This document shows, in pieces, positions 31,850-47,489 of a DNA stretch of 64,000 bases. The notes below the pieces were generated by a model. That model saw only the letters and a program-made list of their open reading frames with translations. It was not told the DNA's origin and made no database searches. Within the stretch, counting starts at the first letter, position 1; the number at the start of each line of letters is the position of its first letter. Location: assembly GCA_963971425.1 (NCBI GenBank), contig OZ020514.1, forward strand, positions 11,847,218-11,911,217. The letters run 5' to 3'. Source of the stretch: Bryoerythrophyllum caledonicum. Lineage: Eukaryota > Streptophyta > Bryopsida > Pottiales > Pottiaceae. A program made the position numbers and the translations under genes.

Positions 31850-32640
31850 TTACTTCTTCCTTTCAAAGATAGACAACACCGAATGAATGGCTAGAAACTA
31901 CACTAAACACTGAATATAGTGTAGAGGGATTATTGATGTAGATCACTCACACTAATTTCCATCAAAGCATGTGCATGCCAAGTTCTGATTGGGTATTTCT
32001 TCTCAAGCAAGTGTGTGTCAGTCAACAATTGCATGTAAATTTTCAATTAGTGTAGGAAATTTCAAATAGTTTGGTCTACACTATATTCACGGAACGGTGT
32101 AGTGACATATTTCAATTACCGCATGAACTTAGTGGTCACTTTCATACACTACCTACCAATTTGATTTATTTTCTAAATCGTAGTGGTTTGGGCACAATTG
32201 GTATCAATGGGTATCACTTAGGCATCACATGAGTATCACCTAGGCATTATACGGATATTGCCTTGGCATTACATGGGTATCACCTAGAAAAATTTCCAAT
32301 TCTTTTGGACATTCTGCATTTTGAATTAATTATGTACGAAACTAACCACTGCATAAGGTAATATGTGTTGAATGAGTTAAAAAAATAAACAAGTCCCGAA
32401 GATGAATAAACAATAAATTAAATTACATAATATTGTTTAAAAGAAAAAAATGATTAATAAACTTTTAATCTAAAAACTAGAATCTAAAAACTCTACAATA
32501 AAATCTAAAAATAAATAACGTCATTTGTTAAATTTAAGCTATATTTAGGAAAACAAAATTTAATTAGAAATGCGAGGAAAATAGGAAGGCTTGTCTACGT
32601 TACAGTCACCAACGAAAGAAAGGAAAGGGCCTGTGAACAA
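31850..32640. other. AT-rich intergenic DNA
   Basis: Contains CACTACACTAAA-like termini (about 31895-32115) seen elsewhere in the window, and a very AT-rich part at 32380-32560. No gene. Confidence 0.45.
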
Positions 32641-33795
32641 GCAGCAATGATTTGGCTGTGAACTCGCACTCCGCCATCGCCATCGCCGTTTCGCCATCGC
32701 CGTTTCGTCATCGCCACCGCTGCGAGCGACCATTGCCGCCAGCAGCAGCGCCGCCCACGCATTCGCGCCTGGTAACTCCAACAATCTTGACTCGCCGCTC
32801 ACTCGTTTCCATTTCCATGCCATTCGTCTCCAGATCGCCCGAGCTAGGGTTTGAATCGAGGTCGCGATTCGGCGCCATTGCGTAGATCTTCGGCTTACGG
32901 CGCTCTATGAGGTGGATTTCGTTGCCTGACTGAGGTTTTGCAGCGAGGTGACGTTTCGGTTGCCTCATTTTGTAGTTCGTCTTTGTGATTAGATCTTAGG
33001 AGTAGCGGAGGTAATCTTTTTCCACAGAAATGGAGCTTCAAGAAATTGGATGTGGAAATCTCGGAACTATTGGTTGCTGCATTTTCAATCTGCGTGAGTT
33101 GATTGAAGTTGCTAGGGTTCGGGATTAAGAAACTTGAGGTGACATTTTGGTTGCCTCATTTTGCAGTTCGTCTTTGTGATTAGGACTTAGGAATAGCGGA
33201 GGTAATGTTTGTGCACAGAATTGGAGCTCCGAGAAATTGGATGTGGAAGATCTCGGAACTATTGGTTGCTGCATTTTCAATCTGCGTGAGTTGATTGAAG
33301 TTGTTTCGAATTTTTTAAGAAACTTGAGGTGACGTTTTGGTTGCCTCATTTCTGTAGTTCGTCTTTGTGATTAGATCTTGGGAATAGCGGAGGTAATCTG
33401 TCCTTGAAATTTCGTGGAGTCGTGGATTTGGAGTAGGTTGTGCACTGATTTGATGCAACTCTCTCCGATCTTTTGTCAGAAAGTATATCGTTCGTACTTA
33501 CATTCGCTCTGTGAAGTCGCTGGTAATGTTTCTAAAGATTTAAATCTCACCGCCATGACATGCGACCCGGATTGAAGAGAAGTCTCCTCACGGCGTTGTT
33601 ATCAGAGCTTCATAGTGGTGATTATTTGGATGATTAGCTGAGGATTTAATGTGATGTTCTCCAGATTCATTCCCTGATGCACGGTGTCGTGTGTTTTGGT
33701 GTTCTTTCAGGTGTTGATGGATTAATTCCAAGCAGCTCAGTGCTCGTGGTCTAACCCTTACCACCCGGAGGCTGCTGCGTGCGACGTTGTTCGAA
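32641..33795 (+). repeat. 5' region of YIP4 with ~200-bp tandem repeats
   Basis: Hexamer-like CGCCATCGC repeats lie at 32672-32710. Then GTTGCCTCATTTTGTAGTTC followed by GTCTTTGTGATTAG recurs near 32958, 33150 and 33342 (period about 195), and GAAATTGGATGTGGAAATCT recurs twice. It is probably the promoter and a long, possibly spliced, leader. Confidence 0.7.
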
Positions 33796-34848
33796 ATGGC
33801 GAACACGTCTTCTCAATCGGATATCGACGAAATCGAAAGCCTGTTCAACATCAGTGTTCAGCCTGCAACTCTGGAAGCGCCCCAGTCAGTTCCTCCTGCG
33901 CGAAAGCCGTCAAGTCCTCCGACGATTCCCGTCTCTGCGCCCCTTCTGCCCACCTCCCATGTTTCCAGCAGCAGCCAAGCATTCTCTACTCCAGCACCAG
34001 GCCCCGGGCCTTCTCTATCAGCAGGTGAGATTGATCTCAATTCGTATGGTTGGATTGTAGATCGCGGCTGTCTTTATGTTGGGCTTCATCAGTTCTAATG
34101 GCTATTTCATAATCAAAAGTAGATCAATAGTTCTCAACATCAAATACCAGATGACGGCCAAAGTACATCGCAAGTGAAGATATTTATCGTGTGCACAGTT
34201 TTAGTGACGATTTTTTTCTCAGCTGATGTGTTTTTGTTCATCTTGGGGACTCACCTCCACTTCTCCTGATGTTTTGCGGCTTTCTGCGCAGGATTTGGTG
34301 GCGGTCCCCAGTACAACACGCTGACAGAGCCAGTATGGGACACCCTGAAACGGGATTTGGTGCGTGTGGGGACCAATCTAAAGGACGTGGTGCTGCCGAA
34401 CCCGTTCCGTGAGGACCCGGGCAAGGCGTTGCGGGACTGGGATCTCTGGGGCCCCTTCTTCTTCATCATATTTCTGGCGCTGACGCTGTCGTATTCCGCG
34501 ACCGAGAACAAGTCCAAGGTGTTCGCTGTGGTGTTTGCGACTCTTTCAGCAGGAGCCATAGTGTTGACGCTGAACGTGCAGCTCCTGGGTGGCAGCATCA
34601 TCTTCTTCCAGAGCTTGAGCGTGCTGGGATACTGTCTGTTTCCGCTGGACGTGAGCGCGCTGGTCTGCCAAGTGAACAGCACGAAGCTGTTCCGGAGCCT
34701 GGTCGTGGGGGTCGCTCTAGCGTGGAGTTCATGGGCTGCGTATCCTTTTGTGAGCACAGCAGTACCCTCAAGCCGGAAGGCTCTGGCTGTGTACCCGGTC
34801 CTTCTCCTTTACATCACAGTGGGGTTCCTCGTGTTGGCAAACGATTAG
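33796..34848 (+). CDS. YIP4: YIP1-family Golgi/TGN membrane protein (YIP4/YIPF6)
   Basis: Exons 33796-34024 and 34292-34848 join in phase for 261 residues. The N-terminal ~80 residues are Pro- and Ser-rich and cytosolic. The conserved core follows: [65 protein letters not shown] and [15 protein letters not shown], with five hydrophobic membrane segments. DWDLWGP and GYCLFPLD are YIPF6/YIP4 hallmarks. Known role: Arabidopsis YIP4a/b act with ECHIDNA at the trans-Golgi network in secretion of cell-wall polysaccharides. The gene is convergent with the ACL5 gene, with 559 bp between stop codons. Confidence 0.92.
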
Positions 34849-35407
34849 TGTAATCTTGTCCCCTTCCTTTCTGCACATAACCTGGGTACCTTGTATAATC
34901 CTGGGACATTTATTTGTAGCTCTTTCATGTTTCTATAAGCCCTTTTTGAGTGCGGTTATAAGATCTCAGCGAACCTTTCGTGTTACATTGCAGAGGAAGA
35001 TAATAACACAGGAGACACTGTAAGATCTTATCTTCACTTCCACTTGTGACTTTCTCAGTTTCGTTAAGCTAACATCCTTTCGAAAACACAGGTGACTATC
35101 AACTATTCTCTTTAGGACGAATGGGACAACTCTCCTGCAACTGGATCAGAGCCCAAAATTTGATCTGAGGTGAATGTATCAGAACCCTATCAGAACAGTA
35201 AAACGTAATTAATATTTGTCTCTTTCTTAGTTCCCGGGGCTGGTTGGCCAGTAAACTCAGGGCAAAATAATCATCACCCACTACTAGGGGAATAATTCTA
35301 GTCAGAGGACTTAGCCACAACTATAGTCTTGAAGCAAAAGATTGGTGATGAACGAGACTTCATTACCAAGACGATGTGAGCGCTATATTGTACGTCCAGA
35401 AGATGAA
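34849..35407. other. Convergent 3' region between YIP4 and ACL5
   Basis: Presumed 3' UTRs of both genes. No further gene. Confidence 0.55.
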
Positions 35408-37920
<2,513 letters not shown>

Positions 37921-38571
37921 CGTCGCTCAACTGCGGCTACTCTCTCCCTCTCTCTCAAGCTCGAAGAATTCTGGTTGTTGGCAGGCTGGGATCATGGATC
38001 TGCGATGTAACCGTTAGTGACTCCAGGTGCGGGAAAAAGACGTTAGGATCTCTACGGATTCGGCAACCGACACCAACATTAAAGAAAAAAAACCCTCGTT
38101 GCAAATGAGAACACCATCCTCCTCACGAATTACGTCATGGACTCCTGAGAGAATACACTACAACAACTACTGCTGCACACAATGTGACAACAGAGAGCAG
38201 AAGAGCCCTGCTACCAAAGAAATTCATGTGCTAAACCATCCCCCCCCCCCAACCAAAAAAAAAACCCAACGTCCTCCTCCTCATCCTCAACTAAAACTTG
38301 CACACAATGTGGTGGTGGGAAAACAACAACAGAAAGCAAAACCAAAGACTTCATGCTCTAAAGCCCGCAAACCCAACCTCCTCGTCAACGTCGCCTGCAC
38401 TCCCTCTCCCTCACACAAAAGCTAAGCCTACAAACATGCACAGATCCAATCAATGCAGACACTCGCTCTCTGCAAACAAACACACCGCCTCGTCGACAGC
38501 GTCACCTTCTTCCCAACTTGGATCACACCTTCCCATGTAATATATATACATATATATATGCTTCGTTGAGA

Positions 38572-38609
<38 letters not shown>

Positions 38610-38980
38610 TGTGAATCCATGCGATGGCACTCACCATGAATCCAGCGTTTGTTGCAACGAGGACAAACAGACAGACAGACAAACAAAGACGGCGCAGCAA
38701 GCGCGTAGAGGAAGGGGAGGTTTGTGGTATGCATATACCTAGCAAATGTTGTTGTGTTTTACCAGGCGTTTTTTTTTTAAATTTACTGTTCATTTTTGGG
38801 AAGAAAATCTGGGATGATTCCGTACAACGTTGAGAGGAAGCCAAAAAAAAAGTTTTAATTCTTGTATCTTTGCGCACAAGGACCGAGGTTGGTGGTGTGG
38901 GCCATGACTTAATTAAGTTGCGGATCCCACTATTCTAGCCACCCTTGGCCTCCAAGATGAAGAAAGAGGTGCTAGGTAGT
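37921..38980. other. ACL5 upstream region with microsatellites
   Basis: A compound (GT)n-(GA)n microsatellite lies at 38570-38609 and short C and A homopolymers at 38240-38265. Purine- and pyrimidine-rich tracts create open frames without biological meaning. The first part must hold the ACL5 promoter and 5' UTR. Confidence 0.55.
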
Positions 38981-38987
38981 TTAGGTT

Positions 38988-39144
38988 TTTTGTTTTTATT
39001 ACTTTTTTTATTTCACTTTATGTATTTACTATTTATTTATTTACTTTTTATTTTATTTTATTTACTTTTTATTTTATTTTATTTACTTTTTAATTATTTT
39101 ATTTATTTACTTTTTATTTACTTTTTTTTTTTTTTTTTTTTTTT
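38988..39144. repeat. (TTTA/TTTTA)n and poly-T low-complexity tract
   Basis: Strand-asymmetric T-rich run of TTTATTTAC-type words ending in about 24 T. Confidence 0.9.
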
Positions 39145-39337
39145 GTAATTTTTAAAGGAGGTTTGGAAGTTGACTTTTTCTCTACAAGACAAATTCTCAA
39201 TCACTATTCGCATTTGTCGGAGAGTGGCGTGAAGAAAGTGTTTGTTTGTTCCACGACTAAAGCGGTGCCCATTGGACTGATTTGCATGTATATATATATA
39301 ACCTGGTAAACTGACTTATTGTCCCGGTTTTGGGAAG

Positions 39338-39561
39338 TTAACCCCTAAAGGACCAAAGTCTCCTTCGGGGGGATTCCTTGATTTCGGGGCAAGTTCCTAA
39401 AATTCGAAAAAAAATCAATTTTCTCTGAAATTTTTTATTCTAGATTGCCTTTGATAAGAGCTTCGTGGACATATTTTTATTTTATTTTTTGGATTTGTGG
39501 TTTGAAAGTTAGTACCACTTATAGTTTTTGAGGGAAATTGTCAAGGAACTTTAGGGGTTAA
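39338..39561. mobile_element. TTAA-bounded short element (224 bp)
   Basis: TTAACCCCTAAAGGACC at the left and the inverse AACTTTAGGGGTTAA at the right, TTAA at both ends. No coding sequence. Its internal GATAAGAGCTTCGTGGAC and TTGAAAGTTAGTACCACTT blocks are shared with 41505-42437. Confidence 0.8.
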
Positions 39562-41504
39562 CTTGAGTTATAAAAATGTAAAAGTCGTAAAAATAAATGC
39601 CACTTGTCGCCGCCTCCTACGGTGGTATCGCCTAAGGATCCCCGGTTTTCGCCTAGGGAGCCCCGGATCCACTGTATGTCCGTTCTTCTTTTACCTAGCA
39701 ATTGCCACGTGCCAAGGAAGGCCGATATTGGGGTAGGTCGGGTATCACCACGGATTGGTATTGGCCGGGTATTGGCCCTTCCTCTTTTATTATATGTAGT
39801 AGATAGTACTCTAATTTTATATTTAGTAAAGGCACACTACTCTAAATTATATGTTTAGCCTAGGCACATTGTGTGGTTTAAATCTCTATATTTAGTATGT
39901 TTTTTTTATTGTCATGTGTATCCGGAACATCCGTTAGTTTTGCGCTAGAGAGATTTCATGTGATTGTTCCAAAGTGACATCTTTTTGAACAAAACCTTTT
40001 GGAGGAATCACTTTGTCTTTTGAACATTGTGATTATTAATCAAATGTGCCCTTTGGAAGAGTCTTTTGAATGCGCCCTTTCATTAAAATTTGGATAGCCG
40101 TTTCATTAATATTAAATCAGGTGATGAACCTTTTTAGACAAAAATTTAAGTATTTTGATGACACTATGGGGTATACTACCCCGGATATATAAAGTAAATA
40201 GGGTGTTTCTAAATTAGTTGATGAATATTTATAATATATGACGGATATATAATTTCCATCATGCTATTTCAAAAATTGGTTTCTGATCACACACCAAGAT
40301 TTTACCATAAGAAGAAAAGATGGTGCACAAAAAGAAAGACTAGTAGCTTGACTGCCAATGCTTTGCTTTGTTGATGTGACCCTACTTATGTTGATTTGGG
40401 CATTCCTCTTGATGTCAACATTCAATTCTTAGTTGTTCATGAAAAAGTTCATAAATACTTCCTAAGTATGCAACTAAATTTTTTTATTCAAAAGCAAAGT
40501 CACTGTTTACATCCTACAAAAATGATGTTTTGAGTGAAATAATACTGCACTGAATAATTTGCAAAAGAAGATTGAATCTCAACAAAATGAGGCACATTGT
40601 ACACACAAATGAAGCAAAAAAGAAGTCGCAGACTTTCCTTTTTTAATTTAATGCTCCAATGACTCTCCAATTCATCAATTCTCCCTTCGCCCGTTGGTTA
40701 CGATGGGGGTTCCACTCATATGCTATAAGATTTTACTCTTGATGAGTATTTTTAGCAATAATGTGACAATGATCACCCTCTTTGAGTAGTACAAATAGGT
40801 GTACTCTCCATAAAAATCTTCATCAAAAGGTAAAAGATTATTACGCTTTCAAATCATATAAAGTGCTATTACACTAAACATAAAATTTAGTGTACATGAT
40901 TTAGAAATGTTGTCACTTTTTACTCTCGATGAATATTTTTACCAACCATGTTGACAATGATCACCCCCTTTAGGTAGTGTACCTCCACGGGTCTGGACAC
41001 ATGGCTACAGGTACTTCTCAAATGCCAAAACCATCACATACACTCCCTAACCGTCAAAAGGCACAATAAAGCGGTATGGGAAATCCGAAACTAACAATAT
41101 CCTCAAATAAATCACGATGCTTCATACTCATGAACACATGAACCTTCAACAACAAACCACAAGAAAATACAGTCCCTCCATGGCTACTTTCATGTACATG
41201 AGGAACCCAAAGATGTCACTGTAATGCCAGATTTAAACCAAAGATACTATGCGTCAAAGGACTACCATATAAAGACCCCCCACCGGACCACATAAACAGA
41301 AACCTTACTATCCAATTTATTGAATTCAAATATATAATGACACAAAAGCAACCGAAAACAAAATTAACAAATACCAACCACTTATTAATGACATTGCAAC
41401 CCTTGGATGGAAAGTTGACCCCCTTATTGTCGTTGCCGCTTGAGCTAGAGCTACTACCTTTATCCCCTCTATGAAAAGTCTCGAAAAAACATTCAACATC
41501 CACA
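39562..41504. other. Intergenic DNA with a Helitron relic
   Basis: At 40030-40090 there are decayed units of the CCCTTTGGA minisatellite also seen in the Helitron at 25262. At 40688-40720 a matching 3' end occurs (CGCCCGTTGGTTACGATGGG then GGTTCCACTC), with CTAG mutated. CACTACACTAAA-like words lie at 40860-40915. No gene. Confidence 0.45.
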
Positions 41505-42437
41505 TTAACCACTAAGGGACCAAACGTCCCCCCGGGGTCATTTTGGATTTTGGGCATGTACCTACAATTCGAATAAAAATCCTTTTTGATTGAATTTTTT
41601 TTTCAAGATAGGATCTGATAAGAGCTTCGTGGATATATATTTTTATTTATTTTTGGATTTGTGGTTTGAAAGTTAGTACCACTTAAAGCCAAAAGTGGGG
41701 ATTCCGGGCACCTCCAAATTTGTTGACAAAAAATTCTACTGACATTGAGATTTTTCACACATATAAAGAATATTTCCTGTTTTGGAAATTTTCAATTTTT
41801 TTTTTGTCTTTAGTGTAAAAAGGCATTTTATTCCAAGTCAAACATTTTCACACATTGTCGGGCAACGGGGGAAAAAAACTTCATCTTTTCTACATAAAAC
41901 CTAGAGATCTTCATATTTTTCACTTTTTATTTTTTCAACAACAATATGTGGTGAAAACCTTCTTAATGACCGTTTGGATTATCATTCGAATACATACGTA
42001 GTTCACAAAAAAATAAAACGTGAAATGGCAATTTTTGAACCTCCACTCCTTGCACACTTGTTTTGAATATGCTACACCCCTTTTTTACCTCTAGAAATTG
42101 GTGTGTTGGGAAATAACATCATGCTTAAGACAATGGTAAGAAATTTAGACCTTGTACAATGAAAAAATTTGATACAAAGTGAAGTCAAAGTCTGCTGATC
42201 TACTCAACGCAGGGAAGAAAATGAACCATTGTTTTGACTTTAAACACTAATATCTATCAATCCGTGCGGTGGATTGCAACCAAAATTTTACGGCATGTTT
42301 ATAATGAAGTCTTTTTAAAGATCTTACGGTTGAAAATCCAAAATTCACTTTGAAATGTGATTTTCATGTCTCTTTTTGGCAGTGACAGTTTTGGATTGGT
42401 TTTAGAGCGAAAGTGGTTGTGGTCCTTTAGGGGTTAA
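41505..42437 (-). mobile_element. TTAA-bounded element (933 bp)
   Basis: Left end TTAACCACTAAGGGACC, right end GGTCCTTTAGGGGTTAA. The inner part is similar, inverted, to the copies at 45138 and 52653. No transposase frame. Confidence 0.75.
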
Positions 42438-43192
42438 TCCAATTAGAAATACATTCACCAAAATCAACACCATCGCTATCCAACATGCAATGTGCATACT
42501 TCTACACAAACAAAAACTTGAAAATAACCAACCTCTTCCAAAATCATAAGATACTCTTTAAAACCTATCAAATAACACACTTCTAATCTTTACAAATCAT
42601 CTTTCTAGAATTGAATTTTGTAGCTTCGGTCAATCCTTAGTTCATAAATATTGGTTACTTGTTTTTGGTCACATAGTATCTACCCTCAAGAGGGGGGAGT
42701 AGTTCCATACTACTAAACCTATGTCTAGTGGACATGGATTTAGTGGTGGAACGAACAGACACTTTATTCACTCCGGCCCCTTTCAAGGACTGGAAATCTT
42801 CTTCTTCTTTTGTACCCTACGAAAGTGGTCATTGTCATAGATAATTAATTCTAAATGGAGTGTCCAAGAAATTTGGAGAATTCAAGAATTTTGCTGTCTA
42901 GGTGATTACGCATGTAGTGTCAAAGTGCTACCCATAGAATGCCTAGATGATACCCATATAATACTTAGATGATACTCATTGTGTCCGAATCACTCCGTTA
43001 AAAAAAACAATTCTTATGATAGAGAGGTGCCGAAAGTGACCACTGGATATGATAGATAGTTGCACCTTCAATGAAAATCTTCATCAAAAAGTAAAAAATT
43101 ATACGGTTCTCAAATCATAAAGTACCACTACACTCAACATAAAATTTATTGTAGTGGTGGCTTGGTGTATCATAAGGAGCACTTTACGTAGA
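42438..43192. other. SINE relic and unassigned DNA
   Basis: A SINE 3' half in plus orientation occupies about 42670-42830 (AGAGGGGGGAGTAGTTCC, CACTCCGGCCCC, then CTTCTTCTTCTTTTG). The remainder is unassigned. Confidence 0.5.
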
Positions 43193-43617
43193 GCATCTCC
43201 ACCAGGGCACTAGCAGATTACCCAGATTGGTGCACTTTTGAAGAAGAAATCCCGCATCATAGGGCCTGGGTTGGCGTCCCGGTCCACCGGGCTCGCAGTG
43301 GCGGTCATTTTTGACTCCAAATTTCCATTTTCCCGTGGATGTGTCATATTCAGCCGTTTGAGGTGGTCACTCATATGCCGCCACGTGACAGCGCGTGAGT
43401 GGCCCTTGACATTTGACGACATTTTCAAGAGCGTGATAAGGGACGTGATACACGGGGCAAGAACTCAGTTACGTGCGTGCCCGGAATGAAGCCGTTATTA
43501 ACAATTTTTGGCGATGCAAAAAATTGTTCAATGCTTGTAATGTCATGAGCGAGGCCTGCTCCATGTGGTCGTTCCTCGCTCCACCATGGCCATAATGGCG
43601 TCTAGGTGGAGTTGCTT
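43193..43617. mobile_element. MITE with GAGCATCTCCACC ends
   Basis: Left end AGAGCATCTCCACCAG and inverted right end CTAGGTGGAGTTGCTT bound a GC-richer insert of about 425 bp (CGTCCCGGTCCACCGGGCTC inside). Target duplication not clear. Confidence 0.55.
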
Positions 43618-43756
43618 TTACCAGATTATTGCAAAAGTAGTTTTCATCTTGTTGGAAGAAGATTGCTCATAGACAACAATTGTTGGCTGAGTTTTTTTTC
43701 CCCTGGTAATAGCAACTCCTTGTCACTTGCATGTGAAGATTATAGACACCAACGAT

Positions 43757-43974
43757 TTAACCCCCCTAAAGGACCAAGTGTCTGTTCAAGGGACAAATTT
43801 TTCATTTTGACTACGATTATCTTTCAATCCATATGTTCAAAAATCACAAAATGTTATACCACATCATCTCATTGAAAGAAGATCCTACATGTACATTCTA
43901 AAAGAGTTCATATTGGAATTTTTTAATCAATAGAGTAGAGATTCTTCTAAAATGCCTCGTTCCTTAGAGATTAA
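43757..43974. mobile_element. TTAA-bounded short element (218 bp)
   Basis: Starts TTAACCCCCCTAAAGGACC and ends CCTTAGAGATTAA. The size is close to the 224-bp copy at 39338. Confidence 0.65.
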
Positions 43975-45137
43975 CCAGTGGATGCTTACTTGGGTCATCC
44001 CAATAGATATTTCACACTTCTCTTTGCTCCCATGGTCATGATCTCTGAAAATCTACATACTTTGAAATAATTTTGTATTTGAGTTTTCTTGAAAGTAAAG
44101 GGAGGTAACCCCAAATCTTATGCTAGTAACTAGGACCACATGCACATGGTGACTTGGTTTGGGAAAGGTGTGGGAGAACCACGGGTCCACTGGTTGGGAA
44201 CTTGGGGTACTAGAGGGGAGCTTGAGCTTGCATTGGATAGGGCCCAAGAGCATCAATTGCCATTGCTACTCATGCATTTTCATTGGTGCAGAAAAAAGGA
44301 GTATGAGATTTTTGGCAATCTATTCAGATGCATAAGAAAATCTCACCGTGTCTCTCTTCTCTTTCCTCTTTAGAAAGCACTTTCAAGAAAACTCTATTCT
44401 AAACCGGGACTCAACACCTCAATTTTTTTAGTGTTGTCCTCCATTTTTCCTCTTGATTGCAAAGAGGAACCCTAATCGCAGGGGTAGAATAGTGGGATCC
44501 ATGAATTTGAGGGAGCCATGTGGGAATTCTGGAGCTTCGGAATCACAAATATAACTTGTGTTGCCTTCCCTTTCTTTGTTTGAGCAGATGATGTGGATAT
44601 GCGTGTGTATCCCCCACGATGAAGAAGCAGTTTGGGAGTTTTCCACGGGTGATGCATTGAAGTTGTTGCTGGGCATGTGCAAATGTGGAGGCGCATGCGA
44701 TCAAATCAAAACCTACAGTCATATCATGATGGGTTTATTTTTATTTTTATTTTGGCACAAGATAAGCAAACTTTACATGCAAGGAGAAGACCTAAACCGG
44801 GCGCCAGAACGGGCCATGCAACCAACACGAAGGATCACCACCGGAACTCACAAACCCAAGTCACTCCCTCGTGGTGTCGAAACCCGTAATGGCATCCATC
44901 TTACATCATGATGGAATTTTCAGTTCTTTTGCGGTCGCTCAAACGGGCTGGCACAAATCCAGTTTTGCTGATGTCATTGTTGACCACCGCGGAGTTGACT
45001 GGACGAGGAATTTATAAAGTTATGATGCCAGGGCCCAGGACTGATAACAATGCGCACAGAAGGTAATCATGATCCAAGCGATAGGCAATAGGATCCTTGT
45101 TTATACCAATGGTAGGCGAGGAAATGGTCGTAGCAGT
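43975..45137. other. Unassigned region
   Basis: Several frames of 70-117 codons exist, but none resembles a known protein and codon content matches noncoding DNA. No repeat family assigned. Confidence 0.4.
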
Positions 45138-46089
45138 TTAACCCCTAAGGTACCGTGACAGTTTTACACCAAAAACACTTCAAAATTAATGGATTCTAGT
45201 GCAATGAATAAAGAAGGTAACAAAAACTTTGATCTTTAGTTCTGACCGTAGGATCTCAATAAAGGCTTATTAAGTAATACATGTACAAAATTTCATAAAC
45301 CTTGACCGCACGGATTGAAAGATTATAGTGTTTGAAGTCAAGCAGATGGTCCATTTTCTTCCCTGCGTTTACTGGATCAGCAGACTTTGACTTTAGTTGG
45401 TGTCAAAAAAATTCACTACACAAGGTCTAAATCTATTACCATCTTGTTAAGCATGATGTTAGCTCTTTACACACCAATTTTTAGAGGTAGAGACCGGGTG
45501 TAGCATATTAAAAACAAGTGTGCAAGGAGTGGAGGCTCAAAATTTGCCAATTCACACTTTAATTTTTTTTGAACTTAATATGTTTTTGATTGATAATCCG
45601 AATGGTCAATAAGAAGGTTTACATTACATATTGTTGTGGAAAAATAAAAAGTGAAAAATATAAAGATACCTAGGTTTTATGTGGAAAAGAAGAAGTTTTT
45701 TTGGTACCTTGCCCGACAATGAGTGACAATGGGTGAAAATGTTTGACTTGGGTTGGTATGCTATTTTTCACTAAAGACAATAACTTTTTTTTTACAATAT
45801 GAAGTGAAATAATATTACTTGCGAGTACTGAAAATCTCACTTTCAATAGAGTGTCCTATCAAAAGTTTTTGGAGCTGCCCGAGGTGCCCGCCCTCCCCAT
45901 TTAAAATTCAAAACCCTATAACTTTTTCATCAAATGTCCAATTTAGGAAAAATTTGTTTTCCCACTAAGGTCTTGGTAATGTCTTTCTATGGTAAAAATT
46001 TCAAAGAAGAATGTTGGAAATTGACACCATAGGAATCTGACCGAACTTTCAAAAAGCCCATTTTTGACACTTGGTACCTTAGGGGTTAA
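45138..46089 (+). mobile_element. TTAA-bounded element, full copy (952 bp)
   Basis: TTAACCCCTAAGGTACCGTG at 45138 and TTGGTACCTTAGGGGTTAA ending at 46089 are inverted repeats. It is strongly similar along its length to 52653-53603. No coding capacity. Confidence 0.85.
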
Positions 46090-47280
46090 TAATTGTAACC
46101 CTGCCATACGAGAATGTGTGCTTCTTTGTCGTCGTGACATCGGTGGAAGTGGAACACTTGTCATGTGAGGTGGGAGGATACTATATTTGTGTGGGACTTC
46201 TAAGGTAGGATAATCCGAAACCTACCGGCGACCCAATACCGCTTCCTTCTATATCCTTCCTATATTCCAAGGAGAAAATGTTGACCGTCTTTACATGGCT
46301 GATGAATTTATATGTGACGTGATGACTAGCTACATTTCCTCCTTGAAATCTAGGAAGGGTATAGAAGGGAGCAGTATTGGGTTGTCCTATGTTATAGTGG
46401 TTTCTTCTGAATGTGAATGGGATTGTGTCTAACTCCTAAGTTTCCAATTCAATGACCTTGTACTTGATGATGGATCAAGGTGTCACCATAAATGGTGGCA
46501 AGTGATTGGTGGATGATAGAGTATAAGAAGGGACTCGTACTCTACTATCGATTGTAAAGGTTTTTTTTTCTTCTTGTAAGTCATAAGAGAACCATAATAT
46601 GTTGTTTGTCATGTCAAAAAATGGTTCAGATTCTCACTCAAAGTTGCAAGTGTGGATAATTTTTTTAATTTTGTGGAGATTATTATTACAAGTACTACAT
46701 TGCATGGCTTCACTATTGGAAAGATGGTATGAGACGGCCTCCAAATATGTGTGGACCATAGTTGTTGAGTTTCTACACTAAATTGAAAATTTACAAACAG
46801 TCTTTGCTTGGCACACATGCACTTGAAATAAAAACTTGATCATAACTTGACATGCATGTGCTTGATGAAATTTAGTGTAGATGATCCACATTAATAATAT
46901 TTCCACACTATATAAGGTGAACGATATAGCTTTGCTAAAGTTTGTCAGTTTTGGTATACTCAATGATCATTTCACACCATCCTCCAACTAATGCTTAGAC
47001 TAGGGCCAAGGGAAGTTGACCCCCTCGGTGCCTTTCAAAGAGATGGACATAGATGGATGGGTCATCCCACTTCCCGGTTTAACAACCAAGTTTTGGGTTC
47101 ATGGATCAAAGTGTGAGGTTTAGGATTAAGGTTTCATCCTTAAACATCAAAGGTGTCACATGTGACTATAGTAATCTACATGTATGGTGTTGTATTTGAA
47201 CATGGTAAGTTTTAGATATTAAAATGATCTGCAAATGAAAGATGTTAGTAGATGAACTTTTATGTGTAACAAAGGTGTAA
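46090..47280. other. Unassigned AT-rich DNA
   Basis: TACACTAAA and TTTAGTGTA words occur at 46770-46920. No gene recognised. Confidence 0.4.
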
Positions 47281-47418
47281 GGGGCGGTTTACACTATGGA
47301 CCAAGAATTCGTCCCATGCACCTCTAAAATTTGTTATTGGTTCCATCAACTCGATTGGCCAATCACAGATTTTAGAGGTGCATGGGACGAGTTCTTGGTC
47401 CGTAGTGTAAACCGCCCC
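47281..47418. mobile_element. Tourist-like foldback MITE, copy 1 (138 bp)
   Basis: GGGGCGGTTTACACTATGGA and its inverse form a long hairpin. Flanks are TAA (47278-47280) and TGA (47419-47421), one base changed from a TAA duplication. Confidence 0.8.
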
Positions 47419-47489
47419 TGAGTAAGGGTTTTTGTTTTCGGCACCACAAATTTGGTCTCCACCAACCAAAACTCCGCCCTCCACGTCTG

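Noticed and set aside
38428..38877. 149-codon minus-strand frame with SLSLTHTHTH
   Set aside because: It is created by the (GA)n and (GT)n microsatellite upstream of ACL5.
44558..44911. 117-codon plus-strand frame
   Set aside because: No domain, composition like the noncoding neighbourhood.
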